The translations under genes were made by a program, and so were the position numbers. Below, one piece after another: positions 47,201-60,100 of a stretch of 64,000 nt of DNA. Below the pieces are notes generated by a model. The model was given only the letters and a program-made list of their open reading frames with translations, did not search any database and was not told the DNA's origin. Source of the stretch: Liolophura sinensis (lineage: Eukaryota; Mollusca; Polyplacophora; Chitonida; Chitonidae); contig NC_088300.1 of the NCBI RefSeq assembly GCF_032854445.1, forward strand, positions 29,431,608-29,495,607, read 5' to 3'. Within the stretch, counting starts at the first letter, position 1. Every line of letters starts with the position of its first letter.

Positions 47201-50179
47201 CATCAGCCATAATCATAAAACAGAAATTCCTATTAAACCACCTGTTCATAATCTCTCCGGATGACCGGAGTATAAACTCCATGAAATAACTTACATGCTG
47301 GTATGCCAGCAGCAGATTACAAACACAGGCTATATCTGCTAGCGTGATTCGTTCTCCCACAAGAAAGGTACGAGTGCCCAGGTACTCGTTCAACACAGAC
47401 AAGGCGAGCTGGAGTTGCTTCTTTGCCTTCTCTGTGTCCTGTGAGGAAGAAAATATACAATAATTTAACACAATCAGAAAATAGTAAATTCAACATAAAA
47501 AACAATGCTTTCCTGATGCCATGATGAAAGTTTTTTCAAGGGCCTGGATTACTGTATTTGTGAATTTGTCAACTACACACCTGCACATTTGTCTCTCCCA
47601 CCTGCATATTTGAATAGAGATTTGAGAGTGAAAAAAACACTACTGAATGTAAAGAAAAATGGGCAGGCCATTTAAAAAAAAAACAGTTTCGTGATATAAA
47701 AAAAAAGTATTTCTTAATATTCTAAAGTTTTGGTGATTTGAAAATTGCAGAAAAGTTAAAATAGGACCTCTTTTTTTTTTTTTAACATCATAGGTCAGGT
47801 TGAACCTAAAAATATCGAACCTTGAATCTTGTTTCGTACAGCTAATAAAATTCCATAAAATAAAGGATTGTTTATCAGTTATGATATATGTTAAATTGAC
47901 ACATTAGAACAAAGCTCACATTCTTGTTGAACTGAATGACTCCAAGGCAAGGAAAAACCCAAGTGCAAACGGCGGGTAAGATTTCATTATCAGCAAAGTT
48001 AAGCCACTGGAGGACAGTTGTTTTCTCCCACTGTGATGACCCAATCAGTTGCTGGTTAGACACTGCACAAAGAAATAATACCACGGTCAAGATTTACAAT
48101 TTACCTTCCAATACATCTATATATACGCAGATTAAAGATTTAAATAAAAAATATACACAAGTCAAGAGAAGAAGTGAACAAAGTATTTTCCTTTGCAAGT
48201 ATGTACACTACATGGATATTTTCTGCCAATTTCAATTTACTCCACATCTAAACCTGCTCAAAATGTAATAGTGACTAATAATTCACAAAGATGTACGTTG
48301 AATCGTGGACACAAATTACTGGCTTACATTTAAAAAAAAAATAAGACACCTTCCTGCAGAGAAAGAGAAAAGCCTCTTGAGAACTTTTACTGTTTAAATA
48401 GAAGAACATGTGTAACACATTTCAACCCTATAACGCAATAGATATCTGACTCACCATAGTAAGCAATAGCATTGCTCTCAAAAATAGCTTCCCCAGAACT
48501 GGACAGAAAAGCCGGAACCTGTTGATATTGAGGGGTATTTCATTGAAATTTTACAAAAGAAAACCTGAACAAAAATTACACTAGCAGGGGCCAAAGTGGT
48601 TTTAGCTATAATGGTTGCCTACATAATGTTAAGCCAGCTACCTGTCCACTCGTCCAACTGGACGGGTGAAACAGAAAACTGGTGCTATTTGGACACCCTG
48701 TTTTCAGCACTTTTAACATGGGAGATAGGAGAAAATGAAATCTGGACACTCTGCTGTAACAAAATGGACTCACAAGTGGTTAAAAAGAGAAGTTTTGTCT
48801 CCATTTTACTGGCTTATGTGCTCTCTACTTTTTGACATATATAACCTTGTGTCTTGTCGCCAGTCAGCGCTTCCCGTACCATTAAAACTAATCCCACTTT
48901 TCAATAAATGCAGGATTCGAACTTGATGCGTTGCAGGCAGTACTAAAAAAATCTATCTTCAAATGAGCAGCAAATTTCAAGACTAATTTATTTTCATATT
49001 AATGGCCTATTTCTGAAATTATCCGAAGTTGTTTTACTGTAGCAGTTTAAGACACGGTTATTTAATAGTGTGCAGCCATTTTAAAATGGATTTAAAAGCC
49101 CAATTTGTTCAGCAAAGTGCCTTGTGGAATGGACCTACCAGGTTTTTTAATTCAAACATAAAGCATTAATGCAGGTAAATATCAGAAATTGTTGAAAATA
49201 GACCTCAACCTTTAATTTAATTGAACTAGGTTGTGGACTATAAATGCTGGCAGTTGCAAAGACTAGGGTGACCTTATTGTCAGTCAATAAGCCCATTCTC
49301 AGATTTTCATTGTAAAAAGCTGCTTCTTGAATTAACTGACGTCACTTTATCACATGACGACACCCTCGAGTTAACAACTCGGGAGTTGTAATGCTCCATA
49401 TGATAGTGATAGCATAGAAGGCCTAATTAATTAGGATACCACGAATATGGCTTATTAATGTATTTCCCAACCAATAGTATACTGAGGGTTTAAAATCTGA
49501 ACCACAATTGTAGAGACAAGGGGATGAATTCCGGTTACGATGAAAGTCAAGACTTTAAAAATAGCACACTGAGTGCATCTAGATTAGTTCACCAATGGGC
49601 TTCACTGCCTGCACACTAAAGCCCGTGGAGGTGTATTTGATTGGAAATTTGGTCTCAAACGGCGTGACAAAACGGCTATGACAACTGCATCAGGTTTTTA
49701 AATGATGCGCATTGGTTTGCGGTTATCCTTGGTCGAACAAAATTTTTGTCAAACGTCAGGATAAGCTCGGGTTACGTCAAACTCAGTTACAGCAACCGAT
49801 AAATCACACACTTAGGGCAGTCAACCATTTCTGTCAGTATGTCAACGTGATTTTATCTTGCAGTACCGTTGATTTACCTTTCCAAGAGGAAATTTAGCTA
49901 AAAAGTCCTTGGTCTTGTTGGTTTCTCCAAACTTGAAATCTGTTGCAACTTTCACATTCGCCCCACTGTACTTTGAGGCAATGAGTGCCTTGTATGCACG
50001 AAAGTTGTTCGGGTATGTGTATAGTGTCTGGAGAACAGAGAGCAAAACAATTTCATCAGAAGTTACCGTGAGAAACAAATTTCCGTTTTTCTGAAAAACA
50101 AACCTTTCTAAACAACGATGTTAACGATTGAGCATGGATTGTAACAAGTCTTGCCACGATAGCATACCCCGTCCGCCAT
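41201..50179 (-). CDS. EEF1G: Elongation factor 1-gamma (eEF1B gamma)
   Basis: Eleven - strand exons: 50168-50179, 49878-50027, 48455-48518, 47920-48062, 47295-47438, 46086-46215, 45564-45658, 45135-45220, 43917-44089, 43149-43273, 41201-41359. All introns are GT-AG with matching phases, giving 426 residues; vertebrate eEF1G is about 437. The start is MADG then [13 protein letters not shown]-like N domain (about 5-75) and GST C domain (about 85-212; [14 protein letters not shown]) are followed by a Lys-rich then acidic linker (about 215-272; [13 protein letters not shown]). The conserved eEF1-gamma C-terminal domain (about 273-426) contains [24 protein letters not shown] and YDWRKLDP, and ends NQGKTFK. 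The protein anchors the eEF1B GDP/GTP exchange complex that recharges eEF1A. Exon 1 encodes only four residues. The linker is shorter than in vertebrates. Introns carry several SINEs and two inverted-repeat elements. Confidence 0.98.
41826..42179 (+). mobile_element. SINE B copy 2, slightly 5' truncated, with duplication
   Basis: Nearly identical to copy 1 at 28627, with only about ten differences noticed. It starts within the A box (gcacagttggtagagcg). It is flanked by the perfect 12-bp duplication tcaacacattgc at 41814-41825 and 42180-42191. It sits in the last EEF1G intron, antisense to the gene. The 63-codon frame of copy 1 is also open here. Confidence 0.95.
42843..42985 (-). repeat. SINE A copy, diverged
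   Basis: tcatttatttgattggtgtt, gagaacatttcactttcatg, ccagcattatgctggaagga, then gaggaaacccata. In the last EEF1G intron, sense with the gene. Confidence 0.8.
43646..43775 (-). repeat. SINE A copy, diverged
   Basis: ttgattgttgttttgctcca, ctcaagaatatttt, ggccagcattatgatgggag, then caaccggagaggaac. In an EEF1G intron, sense with the gene. Confidence 0.8.
44262..44357 (-). repeat. SINE A copy, truncated
   Basis: (TTTA)-like run, tgattggtgtttcaccctgt, ctcaagaatatttcacttat, then ggtgggaggaaaccca. In an EEF1G intron, sense with the gene. Confidence 0.8.
45305..45358 (-). repeat. SINE A body fragment
   Basis: ggtagggaactgagcagagc, then gagaaaacccaagacaatcg and gcaggttt align to the central body of family A. 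Short and diverged. Confidence 0.5.
45755..45883. mobile_element. Short inverted-repeat element with X-box-like core
   Basis: The left end (aggggcctatttcata, cagcgcacatagtac) matches the reverse complement of the right end (caggcccatttcac, gaagcccacgtaggg). The ~129-bp element lies in EEF1G intron 6. Its centre holds GTTACCCAGGCAAC (45796-45809), which fits the RFX X-box pattern, plus ccatggcaa. It has no coding capacity. Confidence 0.65.
46246..46320 (-). repeat. SINE A tail fragment
   Basis: tgattggagttttacaccat, ctcaagaatatttcacttgg, then cggccagccagcatta. In an EEF1G intron, sense with the gene. Confidence 0.75.
49075..49232 (+). repeat. Dispersed repeat related to the 26182-27017 element
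   Basis: aaagtgccttgtggaatgga, cctaccaggttttttaattc, gcaggtaaatatcag, aaattgttgaaaatagacct and tttaatttaattgaactag match, in reverse complement, the left ~165 bp of the inner element in LSM1 intron 3. Only one end is recognisable, so this is a partial copy. It lies in EEF1G intron 2. Confidence 0.8.
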
Positions 50180-50323
50180 TGCACCGGTTAGAAGAGGAAG
50201 TTGCGCAGTGAAAACGAACTTTCGTGGGCACTGCGCAGTTGTCCATATTAAGGACCAAAGCACCCGGATGTCATTAGAGTTGCGGTAGACGTTTGGTTCT
50301 CGTGCGTGCATTTTATAGAAAAA
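50180..50323. promoter_or_regulatory. Shared EEF1G/PPP3R1 bidirectional promoter
   Basis: Only 144 bp separate the two divergent start codons, so both 5' UTRs and core promoters must lie here or overlap the genes. It contains an inverted repeat tgcgcagtg (50202-50210) / cactgcgca (50229-50237). The second arm is part of a perfect palindrome actgcgcagt, and the tgcgca words resemble NRF-1 half-sites. There is no TATA box near EEF1G. A YY1-like word (aatggcgg) overlaps the EEF1G ATG. Confidence 0.8.
50190..50200 (-). promoter_or_regulatory. EEF1G: TOP-like pyrimidine tract in the EEF1G leader
   Basis: On the - strand cttcctcttct is an uninterrupted 11-base pyrimidine run starting with C, 10 bases upstream of the ATG. 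Vertebrate eEF1 subunit mRNAs are terminal-oligopyrimidine (TOP) mRNAs controlled by mTOR. If transcription starts at this C, the leader would be only about 21 nt. Confidence 0.55.
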
Positions 50324-53300
50324 ATGGTAGGTTTATGAGAGAAAAATATGTGTTTTCTCTTATTGGTCCGTTAGGCAAATGTATAAACTGTGGGAGAGCT
50401 GAATTTTGTCGCTGCCTGTAGATTATGGGTTATATGAATTACGAAAATCAGTAGTGTGATCACTTGAAATTATGCAGCGCAAAGCCTGCAGATACGTCCA
50501 TGCATCCTGATGATGGATGTTTCACATAATTTGCAACCAGAAATTGAACCGAGTGGTCCCGTTGCAGATACAATGTGAATACTTATCTATTCCGTCTCTG
50601 TGTTTTCCATTTCGACAAGTCAGTGTTGAGAGTGGAAATTATGTTAAATTAATTTACTTGGCATATTTTTGACATTTATTAGTTGATGCATATTGTGAAA
50701 GGTGACAGTGATGTTTTGCTTACTAGCATTGAAATGTTGGCAGCATTAGAGGTGCTCTCATCTGAAATGATGCTTCTATCTTTGCGCTTGTTGTTATGGC
50801 ATTACTCAGTGATGTCAGATTAAAGCTTGTGGGCTGCCTATCTAGAAAGCTACTTGCACACTGCAATAATTAATATTCTCTATTACCAGTAATTACCAGT
50901 ACGTGTAATTAATTCTTACATGTTATATGTTGAACATGACTTGACATGTTTAGGCTGCTGGTACAGATGACTTGGTTAGGCGGGATGTTTGTCGGCATTG
51001 CAGCAAGGACTACTAGCACTTACAATATTATCACCGTTATTTTTTTTCTGTGTTGTATAGGCATTAGAATGCAGTTAATTCCTGAGCTAGCTCAAGTTCT
51101 ACTTGTATGTAAGGTATTCTGTAATAAGCCAGATCTGAGTCTCTGTCACAGATGCACTAAGTCAACAACAAAGAATTACAGTCAACACGCCTGCTAGTCA
51201 GAGGGACTGCTATAAAAAAGCCCACTTGATCTGTGAAATTGTCGAACAGGACAGTTCCAAAGCAGAACTTGAGCATATGAAATTACATAAGGAAAAAACA
51301 AATGTTGCAGGGTCTTCTAACTTTCTTTTATTGTTAAAAGGATTATTATATTATTAAATACCAGTATTAACAGTGTTGTATTTTGCATTTCAGGGGAATG
51401 AAAACTCACTTCCTATGGAGCTTTGCTCTAATTGTAAGTATAGAAGGATCATGCTCTATCTTAGTAGTGTTATAATCTAGAGGGCATGTAGCTGTGCCGA
51501 TAGAAGTAGATACTGTACTGTTTTTGGACATAGATTAGGCATACATAGATCTATACCATGTAGCGATTATAGCATTTGTTAGCGGTGTGCATTTGCAGTG
51601 ATGTAGGTGGCTGCATGAATGGCATGGCCTAGCTTGACATCACATCTATCTAAATAGAATCTCATATTAAAATTGCCCTCCTTGAGAGAGCTGTAAGAGG
51701 GAGCAAATGTTGGTGGCATCTTTATATTTTTATATTATTGGATATTACATATTAACTTTGCACGATTGAAGGATAATGATCTCTATTTGTTCCACATTTT
51801 ATTTAGTAGATGTCTGATAAAATAAATTGGTATAAACTAATAAATGTACACTAAATAATTTAACATGGTTTGCTTTTAAGATTCAGAAATTTAAAAGGGG
51901 TTACAAATTATGAGTTTCATTTTAAAAGTTATTTGTTTCAAATAAGTGAATGGCATGTGACATGATTTGTACTACACAGTGCACACACCCATGTTGGTTT
52001 AACGAGATGTATGGTAAACATTAAAGGATTTGTAAGCTTATGTTTTGACAAACATGGAGGCATCTATAGATTGGGAAAGTCTATGTTAACAAGGCTTACC
52101 ATTACCAAGTCATTTCATCAGGTAATATTTAAGTCTACTCGAAATTCCTGTTGCTGAAATTAAATTTAGTAAATTTTGTAAAAATGGACTGAGAAAAGTT
52201 GTCTTTCGACATATTGTTTTCTTTAAAGTGAACATAAAGTCAGGCACTAAAGCTGAATTAATTAATAAAGTAGTATTCCAGAAATGTTATAAAAATATTT
52301 AAAAAATTTTACACCCCTTATCAAGAAAGTAAATAGCAAACAATCGTCAGTACCTAGCAACTCATTTTGTGAGACCATTTTGTCACGTTATAGCTATCTA
52401 GAGTGACGTCACAAAACCGAAGAGCTCTCCAGTACCATCGGTATTAAACAATGTGAAAATGAGAAAATACAAACAAAAAAGCCAGATACCCAGCCAAAGA
52501 GTATCAGCTCTGTTCTGTGTTCAAAGAGCCATGTTTAGTTTGGTGCTCGGTCAAGGCGATGTTCGTGGACACAAGCATCATGTTTTAGCGACCCTGCTCG
52601 TCCTTGTTTTGCATGGGTGTAAGCATTTGACCTAGCTAACTGTACCGACTTCAGGGAATTCGACGAACATAGCAGGACCTTCTGATTGATAACAGACGTT
52701 TTCATTCAGATTTAGGGAACATGTACACATTGTGACACAGGTAGCTGTTCTCATTTCCCTGCTCATAAATGTGTTGTTCAAAATGCATCAGATTAACACT
52801 TAAACTAACCACAAAATCCATTTTATTGCATCAGTATCTGTCTGTCAACTATAAGAACCACTCTGACAATGGAGAGCTAATAGGCTTTTTGACATGACAG
52901 CCAGTTATCACGTGACACTTTCATCGCTAGTGACTGGCCAAGCTCATAATGGTACAAAGTCACATTCAGAATTTCACATTATTATATACAGTATGTAAAA
53001 CAACAGAATTAGTACGTATCGGGGTATAGAGAATGTGCTGTGTCATGAACGTCAGTGTTTGCACACCTGGTATGACTTCACTCCCCAATATCAGTATTGT
53101 TCTGTAAGACCCCATGTTTATGTCCCGTACATGTAAATGATGGTATTTCCATGAGTGCTTCCAGGACCTCAGTATTACTAAAAATGGTGAATATTGTTAT
53201 TATCTGTTAATCTGCTTGGTGTTTTATCTATTTTACCCTCTTTACCCCTCCATTCAAATCATATCCACTGTAGACTTGCTTTCAGCTGTTAGCTGTAGGA

Positions 53301-54144
53301 GTAACTTCCCTTGGTTGGGTGTCATCCGGACTGAGTAAATTAATAGCAGTGAAACAAACAATACTACTGGAAACAAAAAGTCAGGCATAAAAATTCTCAT
53401 GTCTGTTTATTCATGTTACTGTATGCAGCATTAATGAGATCATATACATGTGTAGTTTGCATACAGTTGCTTTAAGTAGCACTTGAAGTAAAAATGCTGC
53501 ATTCCGTTCTTCCTCCCCTCAGTATTACTTTTGATATTGCTTCATTCTGTAGTATGGCCTAAAAAGCACCAGTCAGACAGCTCATACTATGAAAAAATGT
53601 ATATTCCGTCCAGAGGATACTTTTCTCTTTTTATTTTTAAGGACATCTACTTCAGCATCAAAGAGAACGTTCACATTCAGTTGTTTGTTAAGACACCCAG
53701 GTACAACATTTTTCCTTTGAATAAAAATTCATGCCCAGTTGGTAAAGGTTTAAATTTGTATTTTTAAAACCCTTTGGTATCCTAACATCTGTCAAATTTT
53801 TGACTTGATTAAGCATCAAATTATAAATATGATCAGTGAATAAATGCGCACACTGTCTGGTTTAACATCTGTAGTGCCAATTAATATCTTCTTTAGTAAA
53901 TTAAGACTCTTATATTTCACCTTCAAGTAATTTAAATTAATATGATTTATACAGAAAACAAAATAAAAACTAATTTATTGTATTAAAAGTCATATTGAAA
54001 GTCATATTGACTTATTTTGATATTTTGTTAAATTTCTATATTTTGTTCAGCATTTCTGTGCTTCTAAAAACCTGACTGATATATAGTTATTTAGTCAGAA
54101 GTGTTAGTATGTGCATTTTTGTCACATACAATCATGTACATGTG

Positions 54145-54179
<35 letters not shown>

Positions 54180-57100
54180 CATATGTGTTTCCAAAGCAGG
54201 CTATATTGGTTGAATCTGTTACATGTACAAGTCTCAGTTGATACAACTAGCCACCAGATTACTTGATTTAAAGTGTTTAAAGCATTTTGCATATTAAAAT
54301 TCTTCTTGTAGTACTGTGATACATTAGGTTTCTTGCAGCATACGAGAGTTCTGAGAAAATTGACCATCTATAAACTTCAACGGGAAAGATTTGAATGAAA
54401 GTCTACATTCCCCTTTTAGGTCTCTTATTTAACAGTTCTTCTTATTCTTCTTCGATGTGATTCCATGGATGTCTAGCAAAAGGTTATTTTAAAACTAAAT
54501 AAAAGCAGTACAACCCTCTGTACATTTGGTCTTTGCCATAAGGTAATATAGTGTCTAACAAATGACTCCTATACTCTGTCAACCACAGCCGTTCAGGACT
54601 ACGCATGTAAGTACAAGTAATTCACATTTCATAGGGTTTTATCTAGATTTTCCCATTTTCATCAGCAAAATCCTGTACATGTTTTTGTTTGAGTTGTTTT
54701 GTACATGTATTTCATAATTTTTCCCCCATTTATCCACCAGCTTTATGTTATCATGTGGGGAGACTTGGAGACGTCAAAGCCTACTCGTGAAACTACAGTT
54801 TCTGTTCATTTTGTCAGATGTTCATGTATTGTGCATGGTGTTTACTTTCAGTTCTCATGTAGCTTATTTGCTTGTGGTTTTGGATGTGCACTAGCCATAG
54901 CATCATGTTAGAAAGTATATATGTTTAAGCATTTTCGCATAGCTCTTTTTGCTACGTCATTTTGTTATGTCCTTGTTGCAGTTTGGTTCAGGGTTGGCTT
55001 ACATTTACTATGCTTAGTAGCAGATGTTAGTTTTAGTCTAGATCAAGATAAATTTGTTTAATATTGATAGTGTTTACCTGTACCTACATGTAAGTAATGA
55101 CACTTGATACACATATCTTTCTGTCTTCTCTGAACTAACCTTTTTACTCATTGTATAGTGCTTGAAGACTTTGGTTATTTATTTCTTTCTCACTGGAAAA
55201 TCTGCTCATACATGTTTAATGTACATGCACGTTAAGGTGTTTCATCTTTCCTTTATCAAGTTTCTACATCCATATCTCACAGTAGAGATTTGTAGTATTC
55301 CTTGGTGAAGTTTACGTATCCAGGTTTCTGCTCGTAAAAGAATTCTGATAAATATTTCACTTGATTTTCAGGACTGCTTCATGCATCAGTAATATTTACC
55401 ACAAATGATATGTTATTGGCTGTTAACTGGTTAGAGGCAATATTGTTCTGTTGTTGTTGAAATGCACTCAGATGTTAGAAATTTATAATGTATGCTTTAG
55501 AGCAGAATTCCTTGCCTTGATCTTCAGGACTTAATGTTTTATATTCATTGATTGAGTCCAGAACCCACATGCTACCCTTTTAAGTACTGACAAAAAACTG
55601 CCCTTTTTAAGCAAAATATACCAGTCTTGTAAACCTTCTAAAGTGCTTTGATGAAATAAAAGGTCTTCCCTGCAACACATAGATTAGGTCCGCATGGTTG
55701 ACTGCCATGACTCTGCGACAGAGTGGCTAAAAAAATGACAGTGCAGCTAATAGTTTTATACAAAAGCTGAGTTACATTTACACATTAATGAACAGTTCAG
55801 CACAGACTAGGAGAAGCTTCTTCCAACATTTTCCAGAAAAGCCGCTGTTATATGTACAGCATATGGAGCAGTGTAAGAGATAATGCAGGTGCAGTGACTA
55901 GCCAATATGAAGTAACTAATCCATTTTAAATCATGCTTGTGGGTTAAAGCCATATATAAATCACCCTTTGGTCGGGCTCTGGATCACTGTATGCAGTGTT
56001 CTGCTTTTAAACAGCTTTTATGGACTTCACCTTGTTAACAAACATTGATTGAACACCCAAAGTGACACCTGCTGACATGTTTATTATAATTTAAGAATTT
56101 ATAGTCTCTTATTTTGCAATGAAACTGTGTTCAATAGATTATTATAGTCTAGAGGAAAGAATGTGGGGATTTTTTTTCCATTTGAAAAAATGAAGCCATT
56201 GAAATTAGTGGTAGAGGAGATACATTCCACATCTTAATTATAATAAGTTATAAGTTATAATTGTTGGTAATAAAATTTTAAAGATCCAGTCCTTCAGCTG
56301 AAGAGAAAACAAAGAATTAGTATATGGAAAGATCAGTCTGAAATGTGACTTTGACCTCCAACAAAGCAAGACAGCCGCAATACAGTCATGTACTATTGAT
56401 GTTTTTATTTATTTATATATGTATATATAATGTTATAACCTTGTTTTTAACTTTTTGGGAACAGTATTTTGAGTTTGGAGCCAGAAACTCGTCATGTATG
56501 TTGATTTAAAATTGAAATTTAAATTATGTTTACCAAGGAAAGAGCAATGAACAACATGGTAAAAATAAATCATACCTGTATTTGACATCTGACCATTTTT
56601 AATTTAGTATCCTGAAAGGTTATCACTTATTCTATAGTTAATCATGTATGAAATGTGTACCTCAACACTTAACCTGTACACAGAGAGTTAAGTCTCTTTG
56701 GATATATTTTTGCATTTAACTTACATCATTCAGCAATCATTTTATTGATGCTGTTGTGGGGCATGTTATAATACTATGCTGTATTTTGACAGTTGATGCT
56801 GATGAGATAAAGAGGCTTGGGAAGCGATTCCGAAAGTTGGACTTGGACAATTCAGGCTCATTAAGTGTGGATGAGTTTATGTCATTACCAGAGTTACAAC
56901 AGAACCCACTTGTCCAGCGTGTTATAGACATATTTGATACAGATGGTAATGGAGAAGTAGATTTCAAAGGTATGCACACGTACTGCGCAAATCTGATACC
57001 TGTACCTTGATAATAGTTTGTCAAGTTAAGTGTTTACAGTTAAATCACTGACATAATTTAGATGTATTAATGTGAAAAAGATTACAGCTACATGGTTGTA

Positions 57101-60100
57101 CAATATAGTTGTTTCCATTAACGTTGTTGCTTTATTTGTCATCTGAAATTAAAACAATCTTAATAAGTTTCTTAATTTTATAGATGTGTATATGTATTTT
57201 CTTTTTTTCCAGAATTTATTGAAGGTGTATCACAATTCAGTGTACGAGGAGACAAAGAATCAAAACTCAGATGTGAGTAGAAATGAATTATGAAAGACAA
57301 AGTTACTAAAATATAGACTATGTTATATATACAGGTTATTCAATGCATACAGACTGGTCTTGTGTATTTTTGAGTGCCACCAAACAAAACAAAGTCCACA
57401 TCAGCCCATGACGACCCCATCATGTTGCTAAAGGGAAGTTCAATATGAATGTTGCTGATGGAAACATGCAATATGAAATGGATGCGGCATGATAACAACA
57501 TTGTTAAAAGAAAGGCAAATGTTGAAGGTGTGTTATGAATAGCTGTATTGTACTAATCAGGCATAGGGAGGTTCTTGTGATTTGTTGTTAATATTGACCA
57601 TTTGTAGGTATTCAAGACTCTCAATCCAAGCTTTTTAGCCTGTTTGCTTAGAATATGATCAGATTAAGTGTTTTAACTGCTTGTTAATTTTATTAATTTA
57701 TTCATTACAGAGAAGTATATTGTATTGAGGTTATTAGATTAACAGCTGTTCATCAACTCTGGTCTAGCCTCTAGTGCAAATATACTCTGACAATTTAGTA
57801 CATATAACCACTTATCCCTTCTGGAGTGTATTGAAGTTTTTAAGGAAAACTGAATATGGTGTACACGTACATTCTTTCAGTATTTTGTAAATCAGGAAAA
57901 ATATTCTCTGTACCAAGAACAAAAAAAAAAAATGATATTGCACTCTTGTATGTGCTGTTGATTGAATGTGATCCTGTCATTTTCTCCCACAAGTAGGCAC
58001 CTATCGTGGTATGGTGGGGTACCTTACATCTGTGGAAACATTAGGTCAACTCTATGAAAAATCTCTTTTATGCAGATGTATAAGTTAAATACATACATGT
58101 TGGGTTTACTTGCAGGCATTGCCAAAAAAAAGTATAAAACATATATATATGCTGTAATTCTTCAAGCTTTTTGCATGTTTGCAAGGTGTTAAATATTCTG
58201 AAGGCACCATTCTGTGTAGACTGATAATATTATACATTTTGTGAAGCCCTGAAATTGGCCAATGCAGCCAATGTAGTTTTGTCTCCAAAATCCAATTATG
58301 AATGTGGTTAAATTGCACTGAAAATGCTGTCATATTTGAAAAGGTTGAGGAACTAGGGTATCACCAGTGTTTCATTTCAAATGATAGAAAACTCTGTCCA
58401 TATACTGCACTCCTGCCTTACACATACCCTGAAGTGTATGACTACATTTTATATACAATAATGTCTTACCTATTTTTTAATGTAACTAAAGTAACACGCA
58501 TTTGGTCTTGACTAGCCCATGGGTCCAATTTCTCGCGGTTCAGAGTGTAATGTAGTAGCCCTGTCTTGTTCATGTAAGGCTGTAGCCCACGAGCTTGTGG
58601 TATCTAGCCTGTTTTCCTCCACCCTTTAACCAGATTTTTTCTATTTTCATTTGTCCTACAAGCAAATCAAATATTCTTGAGTATCAAATAAGTATAGTGA
58701 TTAGTCATACACTTTCTGTGAAGAATTAACTAGCGATATTACTGAAATCTGTGTTGTTGTTACATGTAGATTTAATATTGACTTTCAGAGCATGCATAAA
58801 ACATTATCTTGACATACTGGTCATGTAGCTGTAACAGTCGTACAGTCAACCATAGCATCAGGGTCTGTAATGTAACGTTATTAGAGTACCAGTTGAAATA
58901 CTCTGTATCACCTATAGTTTGGTATGTGAAAATGCACTTCACAGAAGCATGTAAATGCTTTAAAATTATACTTTTGATACCTGTACTTTAGCTTTTTCTG
59001 ATAAGAAATTAAACAAATTTCACAAAAAAAAAAGAAGTTGCCCAGTATTAAAGGTGGACAAATCAAACAAAATGTGTCACCTGAAAAGTGCTTACGATGA
59101 AGTACAGTACTTCTGTTTATGATATGTAAGTTTGGATTCCCAATGAGTGACCCCACAAACCCAGCAGGGACCTCAACCCCAAGTCCTTCCCATTTGCTGT
59201 GGATGATACTCCTATTTCCATTCAAAATTAACCTTGTTCAGTAGATGTGAGATTCATGGATCCATGTTGTCCAGTTCAGATATGTGTGGGGGTCTGGCTG
59301 GTATATAAACATGGTAAAGCTCTGCCTAAGCCTTGTATAAATACAGACATGTTTGTTCAGGGCGTTGCTCAGTGCAGGAGGCAATCAGGGACTGGTTTGC
59401 CTTGCACCAGTTGACTTCTGTATGTCAGAACATGTAATGTCAGGATCTACTGCAGTTACAGGCTCTTTGACACCTACACCCCCCTCCCCCCTCCTCCCTC
59501 CTCCTCCTCCAGTACTTAGAGATTTATACTTGTACAGTACAGTATGATAATAAATGTATATATATCGAGTGGGTGTAAAAAAATGGGCCGTACTTTAACA
59601 CTCAAAATACACAAACCAAATTTCAGTTTCATCCTTTAACATTTCTGTTCATGGGCCCAAAATCAAAATAAGTGAAAAACACGTGTTCCGGACATTTCAA
59701 AATGATGTTCTACGTTGTATTACTTGAAAAGGTGATCAATTCCTTGTCCGCCGCAGAGAAAACCATCTTGATTCAGCAAAACTTGAGCCTATCTGGCAGA
59801 AGGGTTTCTCTGACACTAGAGCCAGACAATTTTTCCAGACGACACTTGATTGACGCTTGTCACACAGGTGCAGCGCGCGCTCTACTCATGACACCTTACA
59901 GGTGATGCAATGTGGGTCCCCGGAACATGCGTTTTTGTTTTCGTTTTAACCCTGTGTACAGACTACTCAAGCTATGACCTTGAAAATTGGTCAGTATATT
60001 AACAAAATCATGCCATTTGAATGTCTAAAGTTTGAAAGGGTTTGAACAAAGGATAATGGAGCGATGCGGCATCAAAGCACAGCCCATTTTTTTGTGCCCA

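Noticed and set aside
47154-47471. 105-residue reading of EEF1G exon 5 continuing past its donor
   Set aside because: The continuation after codon 48 (47295) is intron: a gtaagt donor is present and the family sequence resumes at exon 6.
59672-59905. 77-codon + frame inside the PPP3R1-intron element
   Set aside because: No transposase motif; too short for an autonomous element.
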